NCBI GenBank assembly: GCA_030765045.1 | Contig: CM060967.1 | Coordinates: 167,858,251 to 167,922,250 of the forward strand | Origin: Tenodera sinensis | Taxonomy: Eukaryota; Arthropoda; Insecta; Mantodea; Mantidae | Length of the DNA stretch: 64,000 nucleotides | Direction of reading: 5' to 3' | Shown here: piece by piece, positions 46,849-57,058 of the stretch | How positions within the stretch are numbered: position 1 is the stretch's first letter | How the letters are laid out: each line of letters starts with the position of its first letter | Notes under the pieces: generated by a model | What the model was told of the DNA's origin: nothing | Database searches by the model: none | Seen by the model: only the letters and a program-made list of their open reading frames with translations | Position numbers and translations under genes: made by a program

Positions 46849-47065
46849 GCCGCGCCATGGCCGAGTGGTTAAATCATTTGCAAGTGGCCCAGATTCAATC
46901 CCAGGCGACTACATGTGGAATTTGTGGTGGACAAAGTGGCACTGGGATGGGTTTCCTGTGGGTTCTCCAGTTCCCCCTGCCATCTCATTCCACCAGTACT
47001 ACATCTTCATTCCATGTATCATCAGTGTCACTGCCTGCCAATATGCAACATGTTCCACAGGAGAG
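46849..47065 (+). repeat. tRNA-derived SINE family S2, copy 2
   Basis: The same head (CCATGGCCGAGTGGTTAAAT, box B AGATTCAATCCCAGG) and body as the copy at 45731. The anticodon arm is degraded. Confidence 0.82.
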
Positions 47066-47157
47066 GCTGCCGATATGGCCTCTGTAGTTAAACATAGGAT
47101 ATAAATGGAACAATAAAAAATTTTGAGGTGAATAAAATACTTTCAGTTCAATAATTT

Positions 47158-47365
47158 ACGTAAGCTTCGGCGGCCGGTGTCCATAATAATATCAACAGGG
47201 ATAATGGAAGACATCTCCACACTATTTGGCAAACATTGATAAGAACGCAAGGATTGGCAGACCATCAGCCAATGAGAATGAGAGGGCCGGCTCTGCCCTG
47301 AAGAAGCTCCACACAGTAGGATGAAACATTGGCAACAACAACACAAGCAAGACGCGGCCTTCCCC
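47158..47365. mobile_element. Short PLE-derived piece with opposed ends
   Basis: The left edge GTAAGCTTCGGCGGCCGGTG matches the terminal block of other PLE loci in the orientation of a minus-strand element. The right side carries CTGAAGA (47298-47304), a loop region and GAAAC (47323-47327) in plus orientation, like a hammerhead core. An AACAACAACAC stretch and GCGGCCTTCCCCGGAAAAAC follow. No protein remains. Confidence 0.5.
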
Positions 47366-48607
47366 GGAAAAACTTATTATTACTTTCAGTTCATTTTTCA
47401 AAGACAGTACATTGAAATAGGAAACATATGGAACTCTCAGTTTACATAATACATTTGTTGGAAAACTTTTATCGTAACTCGCAAAATGTTTAGAATCCAG
47501 CAAGGCCAAAAATTTCAACTGTTTCTGTGATTCAAATCTTAATTTAATTTGAGTTATTGTGTTCAGGACTTCACCGAAAACGCTTAAGTAAAAAAAATAG
47601 GATTCATCTTCATGACAATTTCTCTTTCTAGGCCTTTCTTTGTCCTATTCATTAGCAACACTCACAGTTTCTGACCATATTTCTTCAAATCCTACGTTTC
47701 TAAGTGTTGATATTTTATGCTTATCCAAAGCTGTGATTAAATATGCTAAATTCCAAAACCTGTCATACTTCAGGGTGTTTTCTCAGTTGCAAACTATAAG
47801 CATGGCCAGCAATAAAATTTATTTAATTTGCATGAACCAGTCAGCCACACCTACTTATAATTGTTTATATTAAAATATCCTTCCTAAGGATTCTTATGTT
47901 TTTCCTCCTGCTCACACTGCAAAGGTGGTAGAGCTGGAGTAGGCCTTCCCTGTTTTACTAATACTAATTTATCCTTGTATTTGAACTGCAAGAATGGTCA
48001 TTTTACTAGTTGTTTTATTACACATTGTTCATCCAGTTCGAAGAATTAGTAATAGCAACGCCTTGGTACACTGTACACTATGAAATAAATAATACTAATA
48101 CAGCTGTTGAGGAGTGTAACAATTGCACAATATTACAAACAGCGTTCTTGCTAACTCCAAGCCAGTCAAGTTCACACAGAACATTTTGGAGACACTTGGG
48201 TGGGTATAGTGACACAGGATTCCGAAGCCTTGGTGTGCTTATTCCTGCATTCTGCTGCCTCACCTCTCTCTGCCCGCATCTTAATGAAGGCTACGGCAGC
48301 AAGCATCTGAAGCTCTATTCTCCCCTCTGTTCAATGGTAGAGAACGAGACATATTCCACCACGCACGCTAATTCTTCACGAGGGAAACTGAATCGTATCG
48401 CAATTATTATTAATATTACTTATTAAGTTCTAGTTTGCTTTAGATATGGGCCTTGGTGATAGCTTTGATAGCCTACAATACACACCACTGAGGCCCATGC
48501 TATATTTACTTTATTCACAAATGCTAAATTGTTCACACACAATTGTATAATATGGTTCTCACTAGGAAATTACATATAGTTCTAGTGAAATTTTATTTAC
48601 ACTATAC
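47366..48607. other. NDUFAF3 intron, unassigned
   Basis: Frames at 47640-47873 and 48010-48426 show no domain or splice support. No repeat shared with the rest of the window was noticed. Confidence 0.4.
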
Positions 48608-48728
48608 CTGACTATAGGAGTCTATCATCAGCCATTTATCAGCCTGCCTGTTCAATATATGAACAATGGTTTTTCCATCTGGATCATAACACATGTGTCT
48701 AACTGCTGTTGGATACCAAGAAAACCTC
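48608..48728 (-). CDS. NDUFAF3: NADH:ubiquinone oxidoreductase complex assembly factor 3, upstream exon
   Basis: The minus-strand exon lies between TATTTTTCAG and AGTCAG|GTATAG. It encodes CYDPDGKTIVHILNRQADKW followed by LMIDSYSQ, and joins in phase 0 to VGFRLNNG of the exon at 42592. The DGKT and MIDSYSQ segments are typical for the insect protein just before its conserved GF-x-NN-G core. The first base belongs to a codon begun in an earlier exon, so a further 5' exon encoding the mitochondrial targeting peptide is expected above 48728. I could not find it. Frame and phase agree across all three exons. Confidence 0.87.
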
Positions 48729-49539
48729 CTGAAAAATATGTAAAAAACTAATCATTAAAAATCAGCTAAGAGTAAGACAGGCAGAAAATGGAATAAAATT
48801 TTGTATTTTTAGTGCATCATGAGCATTGTACATAGTTGACATACTGCAATATGAATGTAAGGAGAAGGTGCACAAATAAAAATATTGCTTATATATTAAT
48901 GTTTATCAAAAATGGCCGTATCTATTTTCTTACTTTCCAATTGTGTCAGCCCTAAAAACTTGCAAGGTCATACAAACAAGATGTCAAAATTTGGTCGTTT
49001 TAAAACAGAAATTCAGAGTGGCACAGAGATCATAAAGCTTAGTATGGTAGCCGCAAAATTTAAAGGCAGCTGATAATTTACTATTGCTATTATTTTTTAT
49101 ATTGTACAAATAAATTTTGTGGGTACAAATGATATTTATATCACTGGCTGTACAGCCTGACCTAACAGCATGTTTAACTATGCAATACTGCAAGGCATGG
49201 CAAACCTATAATAGGATTTTATGTTGACCCAGCCACCTTTAAGTTTTGTGTGTACCATAATTTTATTTATTTTGTGAACCTTAAAGAGCAATATTTCGCT
49301 CGGTGTAAGGCGTAACACTGGCTCTTTTTGACATTTTAAAATTTAAAAACATCAAGATACATTACTATAATATTTAAGAATGAACAATTAACGCTATTTG
49401 AGACTGCACCAAACCAGAGCTTGCCATGAGGTGGTAGTTGCAATCAACTTCCTTCCCACCCACCATCATTTCAAATTTAATTAATTTTTCCTTCTTGGTG
49501 AAAAGAATTCAATTTTTACTTACTCTACAACGTATAGCA
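48729..49539. other. Unassigned DNA
   Basis: No convincing first exon of NDUFAF3 and no recognised repeat were found here. Confidence 0.4.
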
Positions 49540-50360
49540 ATTGCACCCAAAAATTTGATGCCAAAATTTCACCAGAAATACATGTTTTGAGACCCCGAGA
49601 CCAAAAAAGGCATTTTTAAAAAAAGTGTGCATCTGTGTGCATGTGTGTGTGTATCAGTCTCTCAGTCCGTGTACAGCATAACTCAACAACGAAAACTCGG
49701 TTAAAAATCAAAGTTGGTATTTAAGTTTAATGTCTTTTAAGGATGTGACACTAAGATTTTGAAGAATATTCCTCCACTCTAAATTACCCTTTACATGAAA
49801 AATTATTTTAAAACTTTGATTTTCTCAAAAATGGCTAATAATTTTTTTTAAAATGCCATATGTTTGAGATATTTTTATGGCAAAGAAAATGTATATTTTG
49901 AATTTTCAAGCCATTGTAGTCCTGAACAACACTTATACATTAATTGCTTAAATTAATTACAACAACACTGTTTTCAAACTTCTATGAAAGGAAGATAACA
50001 TTGTAGTCCTGTTTATCCTGGATGACTTTTGAATAACTAGTAAACTATAAGAGATAGACCAAATCTTGCTATACAATAAATGTGGATCTTGCTAAAACAC
50101 ATAATTTATGTCCAAATAAATTTTTTTGCAGAGTGAATTGTTTCAGAGATATTTATTGTTATTTGTGATAGTTTTGGAAAACTTAAATTTTTTTTAAATG
50201 GATTATCATAATTCATTTTTTATATCTTAGCCCTGCAAAGAGGAATCTCAAAGCTTTAAATGATTTGACTATCACTCAAAGCCTACTATATTCCCATATT
50301 CCCCTTGTACCTACAAGAAAATAAACAAGATAAATACTGAAAATGTTTATCTCAGCTAAC
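49540..50360 (-). repeat. Dispersed repeat family A, inverse copy
   Basis: Carries the complement of the block order at 21300-22260, including AAAATCAAAGTTGGTATTTA, CCTTTACATGAAAAATT and TCCTGGATGACTTTTGAATA. A CA/TG-rich stretch lies at 49625-49655. It abuts the truncated gypsy-type fragment at about 50365-50390. Confidence 0.82.
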
Positions 50361-50389
50361 ACAAGATAGAAGCCAATGCCTGCATAACG

Positions 50390-51907
50390 GAATTAGAAAT
50401 AGGTGCAATCCATTTTGCGTTACAAAAGTTCAGGCAATATATCTACCATTATAAAATAATTATATATACTGATCACGTAAGCCTGTCCTTCATCCAAAAA
50501 TACAAGCTAACCAACTCCAAAATCTCAAGGTACATACACGAAATAACGTCGCATGACATAGAGGTCAGACATATCCCAGGCAAGGAGAACATCTTTAGTG
50601 ACTTATTGTCAAGATTAAGATCAGAAAGTCACATACCCGAGACGATATATAATCCACACCATGAAATTAAAATTATGCAGATAAATAGTAAGGAAAGCAA
50701 CGAAATCTTACAAGACTTCAAAAACATGGCGAAGCTACAGCAAGAAGACCCTGAATTGAAGAGGCTAGACATAGTACCAAAATTGGAAGCCAAGATAGGG
50801 AAATTTAGGAACATCCTGTTTAAATTACATGGTTGCGACGTAAGGAAGTGGAAAATGATGGTACCAAATTCCTTACAGGACAGGGTTATTTTGGCATTCC
50901 ATCACTCGATGCTTCACTCTGGTACTGAGAGAACAATGCTTGTAATTGAGGAAGTACTATACATCAAACATCTTGGCAAGAAAGTCAGGAAGTTAATTTC
51001 CTCATGTGACCTATGTCAGAAGGCCAAGCCAATCAATGTAAGATACGATGTCGTTCCACAATCCATCTTGAGAAACAAGAAAAATGCATTGGTGTGCATC
51101 GATGAACATGGCGAGCTACCAAGGAGGAAAGATGGAAACAGATACAACTTTGTCATGTTTGATGTTTTCACAAAATTTACTAAGATATACCCCATTAGGA
51201 ACATTAAAAGTAGAACTTGCCTGAACAAAATCATTAAAGATTATATTCCAAGATATGGGAATATAAAAGCGATTCTTTCGGATAATGCAACAATGCATAA
51301 AAGTAAATTATTCCAGGACACCTTAAGAACATTAGGAATAAAATTGTACTATTCCTCAGCGTATTATCCCCAAGGAAACCCGACTGAAAGAACCATGAGG
51401 GATATAAGCATATATTTCCGCCTACTTTGCCACAAAGACCACACTTCCTGGACGGAAAAATGCGGGTACATAGAGGAGGTGATTAACCATTCGGTGAACC
51501 CCACGACCAAGTTCGCCCCAATCGAATTGATGACCAACACAAAACCCAAGAGATTGACAATTGACATTGACACTACGATGGCTGCTCAAAGGGAATTGGC
51601 AGAGAAGGAAAACTGTCAATTGGCATTCAGAAGGTTACAGCAAAAGGCAGAAAAAGGGAGAAACAAGGTAAAAAGATTTATCAGGAAATGGTCCCCACAA
51701 ATTGGAGAAAAGCTGGTCTTAAGAAGCCACAAAGCATCCAAGGCATCTGAAAAAAGATCTGGAAAGATGGAACTACTGTACACTGGACCACTGGTCATAA
51801 CAAAACAGCTGGGTGACCATACGTATGAGCTACAGAATACAAATGGCAAGTTGGTAGGAAGATACCATAAAAATAAATTGAAACCATACAAAGAAAGGAC
51901 CAAATAG
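50390..51907 (+). mobile_element. Gypsy-type LTR retrotransposon, RNase H end and integrase, open frame
   Basis: The frame is open for about 505 codons to TAG at 51907. It begins inside RNase H (ELEIGAIHFALQKFRQYI, then HIPGKENIFSDLLSRL). The integrase follows: a zinc motif with H-x4-H (HHSMLH) and C-x2-C (CDLC), and a catalytic core with Asp in CIDEHGEL, Asp in ILSDNATMH and Glu in GNPTERTMRD. The last two are separated by 34 residues. The QGNPTER variant is known from gypsy-clade integrases. A C-terminal region ends TYELQNTNGKLVGRYHKNKL. Gag, protease and reverse transcriptase are missing upstream. The lack of stops suggests a fairly recent insertion. No envelope-like frame was recognised downstream. 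Confidence 0.9.
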
Positions 51908-52658
51908 TCTTTGCCAACAAATATGTAAGGCAGGAACAGTAGAGATAATGAAAAATAATAATTTTTAATGGGTTTCTTATAGAAGATCATGTTCAGATTG
52001 GAAAATACAACAAGAAAGAAAATCAACATGGTCATTGGCTATATTGACCACCAAGAGCATTGTCAACAAAGACAGATGAGGACACCGATTGTCATTAAAG
52101 AAGTGAATTATAACGACGAAAAAAAATGTGTTTTTGACATAAGGATGTCAGGGACAAAAATAAAAAGGAATCAATTGTGATGTCAAAGAGAAAATATTTT
52201 TGACACGAGGGTGTCAAGGGTGAATTGAGAAGGAAAATAATACAATTGCAGAATAATTATAAGTATAGAAGTTTTCTCTTATAGAGATAAGAGGTAAAGA
52301 GGTGACAATTAGTGAAGTAAGAAAAACCATAGTCAGAAAAGCAATGCCCATGAATTAAGATGGATATAGCCAATGCTAAGCTTGAAGAAATGTCGAACTA
52401 AACAATAGTTAATAAGAACCCAATTAAAAAATGGAACTATTAGTAACATCAGAGTTTAAGAATTGACTCAACGACCTGCCTATACATAATAAGCTTGCAA
52501 GACAGAGGACAAAGAAGTGAATAAAATTGCCATAAATGTGATCATAATCATTAGCTCAAGATTTGTATCCTGTTTTTCTCTCCTCATAACAAGAAACATA
52601 AGTCAAAAGCCACACAATAAACCATGATACACTTAAATTATATTTGTGACAATGTCAA

Positions 52659-52746
52659 ATGTATAATAACTGAATATGTGTTGTATAATAACTGAATATG
52701 TGTTGTATAATAACTGAATATGTATTGTGTAGTGACTGAATATGTG
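52659..52746 (+). repeat. Minisatellite, 22-bp unit x4
   Basis: Four head-to-tail units related to TTGTATAATAACTGAATATG plus two bases; the last unit is diverged. Located between integrase and the presumed 3' LTR. Confidence 0.9.
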
Positions 52747-52927
52747 AAATTTATAAAGGCATGCTGTGTCATGCCAAAACAAAAGACAAAAACATACAGC
52801 GAAGAAGACTGTAAAGAAAAAAAAAGTATCGTACAAAGTGATTGTATCAGAGGAATAGGGAGAAATGTTGTATTGTGTTTCAAGATTGTAAATATAGGTG
52901 ACAACTTGAAAAACAAAACAAGGGGCA

Positions 52928-53562
52928 TGTGAGACAGAATATTAGAAGACCCCAAAAGAAAATCGTTTATGTGAATATTTGTTAGGAGTGTAATTTGTTT
53001 TTTGATGTTGGTATGAGTTGGTTAAATGACCAAAAACGTGTTACTAATGTTCATTGTTACGAACAATTAAGTTTGTTTAAAGACGTCATAAATATTTCCA
53101 TATTTAATTTTAATATATATGTATAAATATTAGAATTATATGTGTTCAATATTGAAAGCAAAGGGAAAATGGCTAAGGATCGCTACCCTAACAATGCGGG
53201 AACTATTTGATAAATGCATGCACGGATATACACGTGGCAGTCGGAATGATAGACTCGCAACTAAAAGAATCGGGACTAGCGCCTAAATATTCAAGGTGAT
53301 AAGACGTATTTTGGTAGCGTGTGAACATTGTAGAACGTTTACCAGACTTTCATCAAGCTTTTGTTCCACTTTTTGAAAAAGTGGAAAGACTTAAATAATC
53401 TAAAATGGTGCTAAGAGGATTTATTTAAATGTAAAATAGAGAAAAAGTGTTAATAAAATATTACATTGTGGTGAAGAAACATCGTGTGATTTTTCATTCC
53501 ATCCGTTACCACGCCCTGAGAGAAATAAGAGTCACATCGCTCAAAATTGAAGCAACACTACA
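52928..53562 (+). mobile_element. Candidate 3' LTR of the gypsy-type element
   Basis: A purine-rich tract AAAACAAGGGGCA directly precedes TGTGAGACAG. The segment ends AGCAACACTACA, giving TGT...ACA ends. AATAAA at 53452-53457 lies about 110 bp before the 3' edge, as expected for a polyadenylation signal in an LTR. No 5' LTR exists in the window for comparison, so the borders are inferred. Confidence 0.55.
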
Positions 53563-53650
53563 ATAAAAACAGCACCATGTTTTAGAAGTAAATGAGTCGA
53601 CCTAGAAACACTTATAATTTCACTTACACTTATTTTTGTCTGGATGCATT

Positions 53651-54034
53651 TCAAAGACCAGTGTCTTCATTCTCAACAGTTTCTTGACTAGCAGTTGAAG
53701 AAGAAACATCTGTTGTAGTAGTGACTGTGCTGTTATCTGGGTTGCTGGATATAAACTTCACTATGTCGTCTGCTTGTGGTATATCAAAATTCATGCCTAT
53801 ATGAACATTCTTCATATGTATTTTCTCCAAAATTATCAGTTCCGCTGTTGTTTTTGCACATTTTAGTAATTTAATATCCTGTTCTATGGTGCGCTGAGTT
53901 GACCAGAAGTGATGGGCCTCGACTGATTAGTCGATCTGTTTGAATATTACGTTTCTAATGTGCTCATTCGTCATGTTTTAAAATTTCTATTAGTTTGGCC
54001 GATGTATATTTTTGGGCAATCCTCGCATTTTGTC
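53651..54034 (-). mobile_element. Penelope-like endonuclease fragment
   Basis: The minus strand reads KCEDCPKIYIGQTNRNFKT, the YIG half of the GIY-YIG domain, and then a stop. In another frame it continues VEAHHFWSTQRTIEQDIKLL and a Thr/Ser-rich C-terminus (STVTTTTDVSSSTAS) to TGA at 53651-53653. It starts abruptly at 54034, next to a plus-strand PLE piece. Confidence 0.78.
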
Positions 54035-54039
54035 TGATA

Positions 54040-54798
54040 AATGCTCCCAAGAAACACAACTCCTAAACATCCAGGAAAAATGCATAAAGTTTACTGTGGA
54101 ATTGGAAAATGATGAGAAACTACCATTTTTGGATTTACAAATAATCAAAAACAAGAATAGAATAAACTTCGGCATTCACAAAAAACCAATGAAGACGAGA
54201 CAGTTACATAAAAGCTCATAGTTACAATACAAGAAGTCACAAACAGGCAATCTTCAATAACTTAAACATAGGTTGGTGAACATCCCCCTTCCAACAGAAG
54301 AATACAAAGCAGAATATTGCAAAATAATTAAAATAGCACAAAAAGTAGCGGATTAATGACTTCATTGTCAGAAATCCAGCATTAGCTAACAACAACAATA
54401 AAAAATCTGGCATATACCAAATTGAATGCAGTGACTGTAATGAAGCGTATATAGGAAAAACCAAAAGAAATTTCAAAGTAAGATCCAAAAAACACTTTAG
54501 AAATGTAAAAAACATACAGTTGGAAAAATCAGCAGTTGCCACTCACTTTTGGACAAAAATCCACAACATAAAGCCAGAGCCGAAACTCCTCAAACACGTC
54601 ACAGGAAAACTAGGGCTCACCATGTGGGAACAAATCTTCATTTTGAAAAATAGAAACAGAGTATTCAATTTCTACATCCCCCAGAAGGATATCTTCAGCA
54701 AGTTCCTTGAACCACCACCAGAGGAGACCTCAGAGGAAACATCGCCATCCACACTAGGGAGAACAACCAATGTCTGGTTATTAATGGAGGAAAGTTAG
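54040..54798 (+). mobile_element. Penelope-like element fragment, RT end plus endonuclease
   Basis: The plus strand reads CIKFTVELENDEKLPFLDLQ (end of the PLE reverse transcriptase palm) and GIHKKPMKTRQLH. A decayed linker follows, and from 54402 the endonuclease KSGIYQIECSDCNEAYIGKT with VRSKKHF and KSAVATHFW motifs, ending at TAG 54796-54798. A LINE tail is inserted at 54350-54400 exactly between linker and endonuclease. The sequence differs clearly from the PLE at 55006, so they are separate families. Confidence 0.82.
54350..54400 (+). mobile_element. Very short LINE 3' end inside a PLE
   Basis: GGATTAATGACTTCATTGTC to (AAC)n, only about 50 bp of the LINE tail family seen at 35428, 39013 and 41795. 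An extremely 5'-truncated insertion. Confidence 0.78.
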
Positions 54799-55054
54799 CC
54801 TCCGAAACATGTTCCAGTAAATTATAAGTAAGTGTTGTGTAGTGTTATTAATCGACTCGCCTTTTTGGTTTACACTAATTATTACAACACTGTTTTCAAA
54901 CTTCCAAGAAAGAAGATAGTTATGTGCTTGAATTTAAGGGGGCTATAAATATCCACTCAGCTGACAAATAGTGTGCATCTCAGTGCCAAAAAAATTCTCA
55001 CACAAATTCAAGATGCTCTCGGGCTTCGAGCCAGGTGCAGTGATGAAGAGACCT

Positions 55055-55090
55055 CGACGTTTCGGGAGTGTACATCTCTCCCATCTTCAG
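55055..55090 (-). ncRNA. Hammerhead-like motif, left arm of the PLE mini-element
   Basis: The minus strand gives CTGAAGA (55090-55084), T, stem GGGAG/CTCCC with loop AGATGTACA, then GAAACGTCG. The same structure occurs on the plus strand in the right arm (55777-55810), where the first core base C is replaced by A, so only the left copy keeps the full core. Confidence 0.5.
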
Positions 55091-55234
55091 GATGAAGAAT
55101 GAATAGAAAGAGTGAAGGGACCAGTATATGTACTGTCAGCCAGTACGTACTGAGTAGAAAACACCTGGTCTAGTACGGAGGTGGTTCACCGCTCCGTTGG
55201 AATCTGTGTTTTCTGAGTCGGTTGATTTTCAATC

Positions 55235-55697
55235 GACACAACACAACATCAGAACCATCCACAAGCCGCCTTTGAAGATCCAACACCTAGTGAGACAGGT
55301 AAAGGACAAACTGCACCTTAATGTACCAGGGGTATACCGTATACCCTGTGAATGCGGTACGCCGTACATAGGGCAAACCGGCAGGACCATTTCCACCAGA
55401 GTCAAGGAGCATGAACGGTCCATACAATTAATGCAGCCTGACAAGTCAGGGCTGGCAGAGCACTGCTTTGAGAAAGACCACAGAGCTAACTTCAAAGACA
55501 CGACCATTGTGGAGAAATGTAGTGGTTTATGGGAACGGAGGGTTAAGGAGGCTCTGGCCATCTCCTCCGAGAAGATTACACTGAACCGGGACGCTGGATT
55601 GCAGTTTAGTCCATCCTGGAAACCAGCCTTAAAATTGGAAATCGACCGACTCAGGAAACACAGATTCCAACGGGGCGGTGAACCACCTCCATGTTAG
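55235..55697 (+). CDS. PLE GIY-YIG endonuclease, truncated open frame
   Basis: The frame runs from inside the left arm (55197) to TAG at 55695-55697. It shows a Lys-rich linker (KIQHLVRQVKDKLHLN). The domain core is GVYRIPCECGTPYIGQTGRT followed by ISTRVKEH. The acidic residue sits in DKSGLAEHCF, and the C-terminus lies around WKPALKLEIDRLRKHRF. Paired GIY and YIG, the Arg in TGRT, and the Glu of the AEH motif are all intact. The CxC pair in CECG is typical of animal PLE endonucleases. The reverse transcriptase is absent, so this copy cannot move unaided. Confidence 0.85.
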
Positions 55698-55903
55698 ACT
55701 GGGTGTTTTCTAGTCGGTACGTACTAACAGACAGTACATATACTGGTCCCTTCACTCTTGCTATTCATTCTTCATCATGAAGATGGGAGAGATGTACACT
55801 CCCGAAACGTCGATGTCTCTTCATCACTGCACCTGGCTCGAAGCCCGAGAGCATCTTGAATATGTTCGTCACCAGGAAAGCTTCAAATCATATTCTCACA
55901 CAA

Positions 55904-56508
55904 CTAAACAAAGATTCTGTGAATTGTTCATTGATCAATTGCAAAAGTAAGATATATATTAGTATTTGAAGAAATAGTTTTGGAGAATAGAAGTCAAAAG
56001 TATGCCTTTCTATATTTGAGTTAGCTTACAGAATATAATCCCACTAGCTTACAGTAAGTCCTATATTTGCCATTACATTCATGGAGCACCATATGTCGAA
56101 ATGTATGTTATGAGATAATTGTTTATAAAATTAACTATAAGTATTCTATTGTTATGTAGTGACAAATCGCTTGTTTACCATCCAACAACATGATGGACTG
56201 CTACAGCTGATGGCTTGCATTCAGAATACCCAGCCAGCTATCCAGGTAGGCACATACATTGTTGCTTGGATTCATCACTTCTCTACCACAACAATGAACA
56301 ATGGCAGAGTTGCGATTTAGCTGCTGCCATCTCTTGTAGCTCCAAGTCATAGTTTTGAGGGTGGATGTTAAATTTTTGTCCAATGCAGGTTTCATAATTC
56401 GTCCTGTAAAAGGCGCTCAAGATAGTTGCTATCCAAATAAAGAGAAAGTTTTCGATATACATAGTAATTGCTAAGTCAATGTCACCGATTGATAATTTTT
56501 TTTGACAG
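55904..56508. other. Unassigned DNA
   Basis: Minus-strand frames at 56201-56534 are open for 60-80 codons but have no recognised domain. Confidence 0.35.
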
Positions 56509-56726
56509 GTATTATCTTTAGCTATTACTGGCAAAATAAGACACTAACTACATACCGCCGCCATCATGTTGTTTCTCGTTTACAAACAGCCAGGATTAAA
56601 GTGTTAAGTATTGGCTTGAAGTTGCAACCTGAGGAAAAATACAAACAAAGAATGTTTTATGTAACCCAGTTGCTACTGCCTGTAGTGCCACTTAACAACA
56701 CAGAACTTGTGACAATTGTAGGAGAG
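56509..56726 (+). CDS. Possible internal exon of an unknown host gene
   Basis: A T-rich tract ending TTTGACAG precedes the exon and GGAGAG|GTATGT follows it. Between them are two bases of a split codon and 72 open codons: IIFSYYWQNKTLTTYRRHHV, then RLQTARIKVLSIGLKLQPEE and FYVTQLLLPVVPLNNTELVT. Composition is like a real protein, with mixed residues and no low complexity. I do not recognise the family. No other exon of the same gene was located, and the opposite strand is also open over part of the region, so the call is tentative. Confidence 0.4.
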
Positions 56727-56984
56727 GTATGTTTCCATGGGAATGTTACTGTACCATTCCCTTTGCGTACTAGCTGAACGTGAGAAACAGTGATTACCTA
56801 CTATTTACTAGTGTTCATTTATATTCTCCTTATTGTCATTATTGGTTTGTTGTTGAGCGATCATAAGCAGGGAGTCATTATTCTTCATGCATACAATTTT
56901 GCCCCCTTTTTTAGAGAATTAACAGACAGGGGGCTTGATTTTGCCTTTTTTTCAACAAAAATCTGCAACAGCTCATATAACCAA

Positions 56985-57058
56985 TTTGTTGTTGTTGTTT
57001 TCTAGTGCCTTGCATCCGGCAATGAGGCCATTAGCATTCGTGCTTTCCAATACTTTTG
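56985..57058 (-). mobile_element. LINE 3'-end fragment, related subfamily
   Basis: On the minus strand, AGTATTGGAAAGCACGAATG, a 'gcctcattgccggatgcaag' block and an (AAC)n tail align with the LINE tail family (TATTGGAGAGCAAGAGG and so on). Confidence 0.65.

Larger units (their letters stand above)
54994..55903 (+). mobile_element. Penelope-like mini-element with 228-bp inverted repeats and 12-bp target duplication
   Basis: A 12-bp direct repeat ATTCTCACACAA lies at 54994-55005 and 55892-55903. The element between is 886 bp. Its arms 55007-55234 and 55633-55860 are inverted copies of each other with roughly one difference per ten bases. They start TTCAAGATGCTCTCGGGCTT, include the hammerhead-like region, and reach into the 3' end of the coding sequence (CGGTGAACCACCTCC). 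The unique centre encodes the endonuclease domain. About 31 bp after the right arm (TATGTTCGTCACCAGGAAAG and on) occur only once. Confidence 0.9.

Noticed and set aside
52928..53562. Promoter or host gene between the gypsy fragment and the PLE cluster
   Set aside because: The TGT...ACA ends, the preceding purine tract and the internal AATAAA fit an LTR better.
56551..56567. Minus-strand ATGATGGCGGCG followed by GTATGT as a first exon of NDUFAF3
   Set aside because: The exon would end in phase 0, whereas the exon at 48728 needs two bases of a codon from upstream. The segment also lies inside the plus-strand candidate exon.
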